In this document: positions 58,058 to 64,000 of the stretch, piece by piece | Numbering within the stretch: the first letter of the stretch is position 1 | How the letters are laid out: each line of letters begins with the position of its first letter | NCBI GenBank assembly: GCA_902800715.1 | Contig: CADCFN010000003.1 | Location: 1-64,000, forward strand | Direction: 5' to 3' | Source: an uncultured Bacteroidales bacterium | Lineage (GTDB): Bacteria > Bacteroidota > Bacteroidia > Bacteroidales > Muribaculaceae | Length of the DNA stretch: 64,000 bases | Made by a program: the position numbers and the translations under genes | Notes under the pieces: model-generated | What the model saw: the letters and a program-made list of their open reading frames with translations, nothing else | The model's database searches: none | Told to the model about the DNA's origin: nothing

Positions 58058-58804
58058 TCAGAATTGCCACAACGACCAGTGTACGCCGATTCCTGCATAA
58101 GGAACAACCTTACCCTCGGTCGTTACACCCACGCCGATTTCAGGACCGACACCAAAGTGCTTTGTTCTCTTTTGCGTTTTGCTCGGTATGGTGAATCCAG
58201 TGAACTCATCAAACTTGACATAAGGGTTCTTCGATTTAATGTACACTTTATTATCCTTATCGGTCACGACAGTGTAGTCAAATCTCGTTACATCCTTGGT
58301 AATTGCCATCGACAGCGATTCATCGGCATAATTCACATTTCCTTCCAGGTCGCGCCATTCATCATTGAACGCGAAATTATGGTTAAATCCATTTTTAATC
58401 GTATCATATTGAACCACATAGGTCGTATCATGCAACACATGGACGATTTCACCGCTGAACTGGGTCGCAGAGGTCACGTCATTAGGTTTCACAAGGTTTT
58501 TCATGTCCTGGATTTCATTGTATAAGTCTTCATTCAACTGGCGCAATTCTTTGATTTTCTCAAGCACAAAACCTTGTTTCTCACCGACCATATCGCCCGA
58601 CTTGCTCTTGTAATACTTGATGCTGTCGGTCAACGCCTTTATATTGGTTTCATATCGGCTTTTGTCTTCATTACACGAACGCATTGAAGATGCCAACGCG
58701 CCAAGCAACGCCAAGATGATAACAATAAAAGCCACATCACGTACCCTTAATTTTTTAAGGCCAGATACACATTTATCCACTATCTGTTTCATGTTCAAGT
58801 CCAT
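58058..58804 (-). CDS. Membrane-anchored coiled-coil protein of unknown function
   Basis: A 248-residue protein. One transmembrane helix (about 23-43, VAFIVIILALLGALASS) is followed by a coiled coil (about 50-105, ending 'LRQLNEDLYNEIQDMKNLVK') and a beta-rich domain with 'FNHNFAFNDEWRDLEGNVNY' and a Gly-rich C terminus 'FGVGPEIGVGVTTEGKVVPY'. I know similar proteins from Bacteroidales phage and mobile-element contigs (DUF6808-like), but the assignment is tentative. Promoter TAACTTTG on the minus strand at 58842-58849. Confidence 0.65.
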   Translation of the reverse strand: MDLNMKQIVDKCVSGLKKLRVRDVAFIVIILALLGALASSMRSCNEDKSRYETNIKALTDSIKYYKSKSGDMVGEKQGFVLEKIKELRQLNEDLYNEIQDMKNLVKPNDVTSATQFSGEIVHVLHDTTYVVQYDTIKNGFNHNFAFNDEWRDLEGNVNYADESLSMAITKDVTRFDYTVVTDKDNKVYIKSKNPYVKFDEFTGFTIPSKTQKRTKHFGVGPEIGVGVTTEGKVVPYAGIGVHWSLWQF

Positions 58805-58841
58805 AATCCAATCGTTTAATGTTATTGCAATCTTGTTTTTG

Positions 58842-58849
58842 CAAAGTTA
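58842..58849 (-). promoter_or_regulatory. -7 element for the coiled-coil protein gene
   Basis: TAACTTTG on the minus strand, 38 bp before the start. Confidence 0.6.
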
Positions 58850-58983
58850 CATGCTTTAATTTGATTTAGCAACGAAATCAAGCAGAAACCTTAACACCCA
58901 CCCCGAAAAAAACCACCACCCCCACCCCACCGAGGAAGGCAAATCAAACCGGACAAAAACAAAATGAAAACAACGGGTACAAG

Positions 58984-59012
58984 AAAAGCCGCCTTTTTGT
59001 TAGGCGGCTTTC
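58984..59012. terminator. Terminator after the acid phosphatase gene
   Basis: Stem AAAAGCCGCC / GGCGGCTTT with a T-rich loop, on the 3' side of the minus-strand phosphatase gene. Confidence 0.7.
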
Positions 59013-59050
59013 CCCTGTAGCAGTAACAGGATGTGACGTACGGTCAAGGC

Positions 59051-59917
59051 TTATCGCCTGAGCATCTTTTTTCCGTCTTGGATAATGATGCCTCGTGTTT
59101 CGCTCGTGGCGGGAACACCGGTGATGGTGTAAGCCCTCGAGGTGCCGACGGGAGCGATAATCTCTTTTGCCTTGCTTACGCCCTGGGTTTTCTCCCTGAA
59201 TTCCTGCTGTGCCTTTGCCAGCTGTTCACGGAAGCGCTCGTTGCCCTGCAATTTAGCATACAGCACCGAGCCACCCAGACGGCCGGCATCCACGTCGCTC
59301 TGCCAGTGATATCCGGCGATGACGCGGCTCTGGCCGTACTCATAACCGCGAGCCAGCAGCGCGTCGGCAACAACGGGGTTGATGTCCGACAGCAACAATG
59401 CCATCGTCCAGCCCAGGACGGTATGTCCCGAAGGATAGGAACCGTTGTTGATGTGCGACTCCTCCTGCTCTGGCACAAGGGTCTGCTGGTTGTAGTACAC
59501 GAAGGGACGCGTACGCATATACTTCTCTTTCGCACGGTTGCTGATACTGTCGCACGTTGCTCCCACGTCCTGCAAGAGGGTGTACAGCTCGGGCGTGTCT
59601 TCCTTAGTAATCATGAGGCCCAGGATGGGGCAGAACTCATCGATGATGGTTTGCATTCCATAGACAGCGTCACGGATGGCCATTTCGGCGCGTTCCTGAT
59701 TCTGGCGCTGACGAATACCCCACAGGTATTGCGTCTGGTCGGCAGCAAAGCGTGATGACTCGAATTCGGGAGGTGGCGGCAGGAAGTTTACCATGTTAGG
59801 CAGTTCCGACTGCGTGAAATAGGCATGGCCGTTTTGCTCGTCCTGGCCTGCAAAGACCGTCATTGCGCCACACACGACAAAGAGGGTGGCAAAGATAAAC
59901 TTGTTGAATTTGCTCAT
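59051..59917 (-). CDS. Class A nonspecific acid phosphatase (PAP2 superfamily)
   Basis: A 288-residue secreted phosphatase. Signal peptide 'FIFATLFVVCGAMTVFAG'; the three PAP2 motifs are present: 'KEKYMRTRPF' (K-x6-R-P), 'GSYPSGHT' (P-S-G-H) and 'SRVIAGYHWQSDVDAGR' (S-R-x5-H-x3-D). It removes phosphate from small organic phosphates in the periplasm or outside. The C terminus 'TSETRGIIIQDGKKMLRR' looks like a short type-A-like tail, as in the S8 protease and the gene at 63160. Confidence 0.9.
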   Translation of the reverse strand: MSKFNKFIFATLFVVCGAMTVFAGQDEQNGHAYFTQSELPNMVNFLPPPPEFESSRFAADQTQYLWGIRQRQNQERAEMAIRDAVYGMQTIIDEFCPILGLMITKEDTPELYTLLQDVGATCDSISNRAKEKYMRTRPFVYYNQQTLVPEQEESHINNGSYPSGHTVLGWTMALLLSDINPVVADALLARGYEYGQSRVIAGYHWQSDVDAGRLGGSVLYAKLQGNERFREQLAKAQQEFREKTQGVSKAKEIIAPVGTSRAYTITGVPATSETRGIIIQDGKKMLRR

Positions 59918-60038
59918 AACGATTAAAATTTTTAGTTAATCTTGTTATAAAAAAACTGACAATAGTCCGGTTTCTTCAAGAGGCGATTAGATGCCGGTTC
60001 CAATGCACGGCAATTGGTACCACATCCGATTTTCACTG

Positions 60039-60046
60039 CAAATATA
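60039..60046 (-). promoter_or_regulatory. -7 element for the acid phosphatase gene
   Basis: TATATTTG on the minus strand, implying a leader of about 115 nt. The rest of the gap (60047-60232) has only a GGGC...GCCC hairpin with a T run near 60145-60178, on the 3' side of the SDR gene. Confidence 0.6.
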
Positions 60047-60232
60047 GTAAATTCCTATGGAAAATAAGCAAGACTGACACCAATGATTTACAGAAAACCG
60101 CATTTCGAAGGCTGCTTTCCTCTCGTTCCCGCCAAATTGTGACAAGTAACAAAAGGGCGGTTTGCCCCGTTTTTTTTCGGGTTGCCAACCGCCAACAAAT
60201 CAGTAGTCAATGAGATTATCCCTTTTTCGTTT

Positions 60233-61081
60233 CTAATTCCTGAGTTTGAACTCACCAGTACGGATGCTTGCTATCACGCCGCCATCGATGAGCAAGTCGG
60301 TACCCGTGATGAAGCGCGCATGCTCTCCAAGCAGGAAAGCGGCGGCTTCGGCAATCTCGTCGCTGGTACCCGTGCGACGGGCAGCAGAGGCGTCAATCAT
60401 CGCCTGATAGCCCTCGCCACTGGCACGGAACTCGTCATAAGCAAGCGGGGTGACGATGACGCCCGGCGAGATGGTATTGATGCGGGCACGACGCTTGTTC
60501 CACGAAGTGGCAGCAGCACGCTGGGCCTGCAGGTGATTCATGCGCTTGGCAATCATATAGGCAAGGCCACTGTTCTGCATGGCAACCTCCTGGATGAAAG
60601 GCACCTCGACGAGTTGCTCGGTCGGGGTGTTGACAAGCTGCAACTCAATCTCGTTGGGGATTGGGTACATATAGGCAGCCTGGCTGGAGATGATGAGCCC
60701 TGCCCCACCCTCGGCCATCACCTTGCCAAAAGCATCCACGGCATAGCCCGTGCCCACCATGTCAAGGTTGACGATGTGTTCGGGACTGGCCTGGTTGGGC
60801 GAGGCGCCTGCGGTGTCGATGAAATACATCACGGGACCCAGTTCTGCCGCTTTCTGGGCGAAAGCCTCAACACTCTCTTTCTGCAAAGCGTTGACCTGCA
60901 GCGTCTCCACATCGTAGCCACAACGGCTGAAATCGTCGCTCACACGCTCCAGCGCCTTCTCGCTGATGTCACCCAAGAGAATTTTCTTACCCGCACCGAT
61001 GCGGCGCACGATGGCGGTGCCCATGCTCCCGGCACCCAAAAGTGCCACCACTGACTTTTGCTCGTTTCTGTCGAATATCAT
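60233..61081 (-). CDS. SDR family oxidoreductase
   Basis: A 282-residue short-chain dehydrogenase. The nucleotide motif is the unusual 'VALLGAGSMGTAIVRRIGAG' instead of TGxxxGIG. The catalytic YxxxK is in 'LAYMIAKRMNHLQAQ', and 'RINTISPGVIVTPLAYDEF' and 'FITGTDLLIDGGV' are typical C-terminal SDR motifs. The substrate is unknown. It follows the hexapeptide acetyltransferase by 22 bp and shares its promoter. Confidence 0.85.
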   Translation of the reverse strand: MIFDRNEQKSVVALLGAGSMGTAIVRRIGAGKKILLGDISEKALERVSDDFSRCGYDVETLQVNALQKESVEAFAQKAAELGPVMYFIDTAGASPNQASPEHIVNLDMVGTGYAVDAFGKVMAEGGAGLIISSQAAYMYPIPNEIELQLVNTPTEQLVEVPFIQEVAMQNSGLAYMIAKRMNHLQAQRAAATSWNKRRARINTISPGVIVTPLAYDEFRASGEGYQAMIDASAARRTGTSDEIAEAAAFLLGEHARFITGTDLLIDGGVIASIRTGEFKLRN

Positions 61082-61103
61082 AATACTGTCCAGTTTTATT
61101 TGG

Positions 61104-61631
61104 TTAATCTATATTCTTGATGAATTTGGCTGGATTGCCGCCCACGATGGTGTTCGGGGCGACATCTTTGGTCACGACGGCACCAGCGGCAACGACGGCA
61201 TTCTCGCCCACCGTCACACCAGGCAGGATGGTCGCACCGGCGCCAATCCATGCGTTGCGGCAGATGTGTACGGGCTTGCACAACAGCAGCGGATGGTCGT
61301 GCAGGTCATGGTTGTTGCTGATGAGTTGCACATTGGCGGCAATCATCACATCATCGTCGATGGTGATGCCACCGCGCGACATCATCAGGCAGTCGTTCAT
61401 TATCATCACATTGTTGCCAATCTTCACCATGTCAAAGCACACGCCCTTGAGCGGCGGCATCACCGTGCTGCCCTCTCCCAGGTTGTCGCCGAAGAGTTCC
61501 TTCACCAGATTGTTATATTCTTCGGTATAAGGCATCGTGCGGTTGATGTCGAACACCAGTTTCACGTCTCTCATGCCTCGTGCCATCTCCTCGGGAGTGG
61601 TCTTGCGGGGATCTACTACAAATGCTTCCAT
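61104..61631 (-). CDS. Sugar O-acetyltransferase (hexapeptide repeat, LacA/Maa-like)
   Basis: A 175-residue left-handed beta-helix enzyme. 'IGNNVMIMNDCLMMSRGGIT' and 'AWIGAGATILPGVTVGENAV' are hexapeptide repeats; the catalytic His is in 'QLISNNHDLHDHPLLLCKPV'; and the end 'VGGNPAKFIKNID' is typical. The N-terminal Mac domain is divergent. It acetylates sugars using acetyl-CoA. First gene of a two-gene unit with the SDR. Confidence 0.87.
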   Translation of the reverse strand: MEAFVVDPRKTTPEEMARGMRDVKLVFDINRTMPYTEEYNNLVKELFGDNLGEGSTVMPPLKGVCFDMVKIGNNVMIMNDCLMMSRGGITIDDDVMIAANVQLISNNHDLHDHPLLLCKPVHICRNAWIGAGATILPGVTVGENAVVAAGAVVTKDVAPNTIVGGNPAKFIKNID

Positions 61632-61684
61632 ATCCGTTTTATGCTATTTAGTTAACGCTTTCATTTTTGACAAATTTCATGCTG

Positions 61685-61692
61685 CAAAATTA
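61685..61692 (-). promoter_or_regulatory. -7 element for the acetyltransferase-SDR unit
   Basis: TAATTTTG on the minus strand, 54 bp before the start. The rest of the gap to 61908 is AT-rich and shows nothing else. Confidence 0.65.
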
Positions 61693-61908
61693 CAGCTATT
61701 CTCAACGAGAAGGGTTTTACAAATTACTTGAGAGTTTTCACAAATTCCCCAACTTCACACAACCCCGAACATTACCGAAAAACGCTCAAGGGGATTATAT
61801 TTGAGCATTTCTGAAACTTAGCCTCATTCATCCAAAATCGTGCAAAATTAAATGAGGTGAACGATTATTTCGTCCACCTCACTAAATCTAAGAGCTAGCC
61901 CTTGTGCC

Positions 61909-62364
61909 TTACCAGTTGAGGGGCTCTTGCAGGATGATGCCGTCGGTCATGGGGCTGTCGGCCTCGGTGAACGAGGTGGCCTTGTACTGGATGCAGAGCA
62001 TCGTCAAGTCCTCGTTGCCCGTGTTCTTCAACGCGCGCTTGCCGTTGGGCGACACGCGAATCACGCTGCCCTCGCTGACGGGGAAAATCTCACCATCAAC
62101 CTGGTACTGGCCCTCGCCACGCAGGATAAAGTAAAGTTCCTCGTGGGTCTTGTGGGTGTGCAGGAAACCGCTGTCCTGTCCGGGAACGAGCGTCTGGAAA
62201 GAGAACTCGCTGGCAGCGGCGCCAACGGCCTGTCCGCCGAAGACCTTGCCCTGAATCGTGAAGTCCGGACCCATGGGCAACTCGTGTTCAATAATCTCGC
62301 TGATGCGGCCAACATTGATGGCGGCATAATTTGCACCCTGTGCAATCTTTTCAATCTGTTTCAT
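61909..62364 (-). CDS. Cupin-domain protein
   Basis: A 151-residue single-cupin protein. Motif 1 is 'GQDSGFLHTHKTHEELYFIL' (H-x-H ... E) and motif 2 is 'PVSEGSVIRVSPNGKRALKN' (with Asn where a His is common). It binds a metal and could be a small isomerase or dioxygenase; the substrate is unknown. It lies 16 bp after the HxlR regulator and is likely its target and partner. Confidence 0.83.
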   Translation of the reverse strand: MKQIEKIAQGANYAAINVGRISEIIEHELPMGPDFTIQGKVFGGQAVGAAASEFSFQTLVPGQDSGFLHTHKTHEELYFILRGEGQYQVDGEIFPVSEGSVIRVSPNGKRALKNTGNEDLTMLCIQYKATSFTEADSPMTDGIILQEPLNW

Positions 62365-62380
62365 TGTGTAGTAAATGTAA

Positions 62381-62761
62381 TTAATGGTTTTTATTGGATG
62401 AATATTTCTTGCGGTCGTTCAAGATATCGGCGAGGTTGGCCAACGCCCACTCTATCAGGCTGTTGATGTGGGGCATCAGTGACTTGCCGCGCTCGGTGAT
62501 GCTGTATTCCACCCTTGGCGGAATCTCGGCATAGGCCTGCCTCAGTACCAGCCCGTCGGCTTCCAGGTTGCGCAGCGCCACTGTGAGCATCTTTTGCGAG
62601 ATGTCGGGGAGGGCTGCGAGGATGTCAGAATACCGCATCGGCGTTTTCTTGCCGTCGAGCGTATACAATATCAGCATCGACCAGCGGTCGCTGATGCGCG
62701 ACAGGATATTGCGTATTGGGCAATCAGGAAAGTATGGGTCAACTATAATGTCTCGTAACAT
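62381..62761 (-). CDS. HxlR-family transcriptional regulator
   Basis: A 126-residue winged-helix regulator: 'CPIRNILSRISDRWSMLILY' with the conserved Cys near the N terminus (redox or electrophile sensing in some members), 'MRYSDILAALPDISQKMLTV' as the recognition helix and 'EYSITERGKSLMP' in the wing. It is co-transcribed with the cupin gene and probably controls its own operon. Confidence 0.9.
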   Translation of the reverse strand: MLRDIIVDPYFPDCPIRNILSRISDRWSMLILYTLDGKKTPMRYSDILAALPDISQKMLTVALRNLEADGLVLRQAYAEIPPRVEYSITERGKSLMPHINSLIEWALANLADILNDRKKYSSNKNH

Positions 62762-62809
62762 ATTTCGTTCTGATTATCAGTTATACTAACTTTTCTCTCG
62801 TTTCGGTTG

Positions 62810-62817
62810 CAAAGTTA
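62810..62817 (-). promoter_or_regulatory. -7 element for hxlR-cupin
   Basis: TAACTTTG on the minus strand, 49 bp before the start. Confidence 0.65.
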
Positions 62818-63097
62818 CTAACGATGTTCCGAACCGCAATGAACCGCCCGAAATGTTCGCTACGCACTTTGATGTTAGAAATGGACAAATCAACAGATTA
62901 GAAAACTCACTTTTATGTTTTGTTAAGACTTCAACATCAATACTCAATTAAATGGATTCAGGCAAATGAGATACCCCCCCGCTGCGTCCGTGTTGTTCTG
63001 TATTGCGGGTTGTTAACCCGCACCAGCCCGCCGCATCCCCGCCCGCAGGGCGGCTATAATTCCAGCAGATGAAGAAGGGGTGACGGGAGAAAAAACT
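62818..63097. other. Gap without a gene
   Basis: AT-rich to about 62970, then GC-rich with a palindrome GCGGGTTGTTAACCCGC (about 63005-63021) and a C run. No reading frame or RNA gene is recognised. Confidence 0.5.
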
Positions 63098-63130
63098 CGT
63101 GGGGATGCAGACAGGTTTCTGCACCCCACG
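63098..63130 (-). terminator. Terminator of the last surface-protein gene
   Basis: Stem CGTGGGGATGCAGA / TCTGCACCCCACG with one bulge and an A run at about 63091-63095 (U run in the minus transcript). Confidence 0.75.
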
Positions 63131-63159
63131 GGAAAATAGTTCAGAATCTATCGTCTGGC

Positions 63160-64000
63160 TTACTTGACGAAGACCTTCTTATTGCCAATCAGATAGAGAC
63201 CGTTCAGGCCCTCAAGGCTGGTGGCCTGGCGACGCACCAGACGGCCATCAATGGTGTACACGTCAACGGGTTTGCCATCCTGGGCAATCTCGGTGATGCC
63301 ACTGTGGATGTCCAATACAGCCGTAGCGGGAGCAGACTCCCTGCCGCCCTCATAGACAGCCGTCACTGCAAACGTGTGCTGGCCAGCGGACAGGCCCGTA
63401 CCAGGCAGCTCATAGGACGTTTCAGGGGTACTGCCGACCAATTCACCATCGACATAGATGTTGTAACCCATAGGAGCCGATGCGCCACGCTCGAAGGTGA
63501 CGTCATCAATCATGAGGCCGAAGACGTCTTGAGCCTTGTGGCGGATGGCAAAGTACTTGGCGCCCTCGGGGAGCGTGAAGGTGTACTCGGTCCAATCGGT
63601 GGCATCGAACCATACCTCTTCGAGCGAGATAAAGCTATCGATATCACCACGGGTGGCAGAATAGAGCACCTCAAAGCTCTCATAGCCATAATCGGCTGTA
63701 ATCACGCGGGCGAAGAAGCTGATTTCCTGCTCATTGCCCATCAGCTCAGGAGAAATCAGCCAGTGGTCAGTGCCGGGAATCGGATCGCCATCTGACACAC
63801 AGGTGGACAGCAGCAACTGGTTACCACTGTGAGGCTCATAGATTGAACCCACCTCAGCGGGGAATCCCTCATACATGGAATTGAAGACCATCCAAGCCAT
63901 GGGGTCACCCAGGTTGGGAACCTCAAAGCCCGAGAAGCTATAGCACATCAATCCGTTGCCGTCATAGAGCGACCAGTCACCCAGGGCACCATCGTGCTGC
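63160..64000 (-). CDS. Cleaved-adhesin-type surface protein, C-terminal part (5' partial)
   Basis: The frame is open to the window edge (upstream residues read QHDGALGDWSLYDGNGLMCY), so only the last 280 residues are seen. A jelly-roll 'choice-of-anchor J'/cleaved-adhesin domain is visible: 'DHWLISPELMGNEQEISFFA', 'YEVLYSATRGD'-like strand, 'WTEYTFTLPEGAKYFAIRHK' and 'GLMIDDVTFERG'. A fibronectin-type module follows ('GYNIYVDGELVGSTPETSYE'), and then a type-A-like sorting tail 'VDVYTIDGRLVRRQ ... LNGLYLIGNKKVFVK'. Probable surface adhesin or protease-linked domain. Confidence 0.8.
   Translation of the reverse strand, partial: QHDGALGDWSLYDGNGLMCYSFSGFEVPNLGDPMAWMVFNSMYEGFPAEVGSIYEPHSGNQLLLSTCVSDGDPIPGTDHWLISPELMGNEQEISFFARVITADYGYESFEVLYSATRGDIDSFISLEEVWFDATDWTEYTFTLPEGAKYFAIRHKAQDVFGLMIDDVTFERGASAPMGYNIYVDGELVGSTPETSYELPGTGLSAGQHTFAVTAVYEGGRESAPATAVLDIHSGITEIAQDGKPVDVYTIDGRLVRRQATSLEGLNGLYLIGNKKVFVK

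Noticed and set aside
53230..58850. Prophage or integrative element spanning tRNA-Lys to the coiled-coil gene
   Set aside because: No integrase, portal, terminase or capsid genes and no visible repeat of the tRNA end; only individual phage-like genes.

Overview
The window comes from a gut-type member of the Bacteroidales (Bacteroidota), most likely Muribaculaceae or Prevotellaceae; I cannot fix the genus from sequence alone. The evidence is: many genes preceded by the Bacteroidetes -7 element TAnnTTTG instead of a sigma-70 -10 box; few Shine-Dalgarno sequences; SusD-locus-like PCMD/calycin surface proteins; C-terminal dockerin-like GDVNxDG/SIGDVTALIDYLL tails; type-A-like GxYxxxGKK tails; and family-typical forms of mdh, recA, rpoZ and the 568-aa acyl-CoA dehydrogenase. 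Base composition is about balanced, with AT-richer islands.

Layout. 1-9.4 kb: the end of a surface protein, rpoZ-bamD (minus), bcp-dipeptidyl peptidase IV, a frameshifted GxxExxY gene inside a 29-bp inverted repeat, miaA, a 43-codon basic protein, recR and mdh. 9.5-15.6 kb: tRNA-Val, a pseudouridine synthase with a long GGYQQRQ repeat, asnS, an AT-rich acyltransferase and recA. 15.6-19.7 kb (minus): methyltransferase, flavodoxin-like reductase, unknown protein and a FlaA1/CapD-type nucleotide-sugar dehydratase. 20-24.6 kb: a five-gene surface operon (PCMD lipoprotein, beta-barrel, two calycin/dockerin-like proteins, lipoprotein). 24.6-30.2 kb (minus): CDF transporter, lipoprotein, and an etfB-etfA-acyl-CoA dehydrogenase operon. 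30.4-33.7 kb: a C10 protease with BspA-type leucine-rich repeats and an acyl-ACP thioesterase.

33.8-38.8 kb holds three tandem TIR-Sel1 genes, each with its own promoter, placed between the thioesterase and tpiA. The TIR domains keep the putative NADase glutamate while the Sel1 arrays diverge. The DNA after the first and third genes is homologous, so the second gene appears to use a copy of the tpiA promoter. This is the strongest candidate for an undescribed (probably immune) system here.

38.9-41.5 kb: tpiA, a SPOR-domain protein overlapping folE, tRNA-Gly and tRNA-Leu. 41.5-49 kb is an accessory stretch: GNAT, an esterase with a truncated second copy either side of an aldo/keto reductase, a membrane protein, a lipoprotein with a SecD P1-head-like domain, an M28 peptidase, and several structured repeats including a perfect 32-bp inverted repeat. 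48.8-53 kb (minus): an odd operon DUF3667 - subtilase - crcB - DUF5714. 53.3-55.7 kb: tRNA-Lys, a NADAR-like protein and a C1 aminopeptidase. 56-64 kb (minus): a shortened WYL-type regulator, a metallophosphoesterase, a promoter-to-terminator non-coding RNA candidate, a coiled-coil membrane protein, a class A acid phosphatase, SDR plus hexapeptide acetyltransferase, an HxlR-cupin pair and the end of a cleaved-adhesin-type surface protein.
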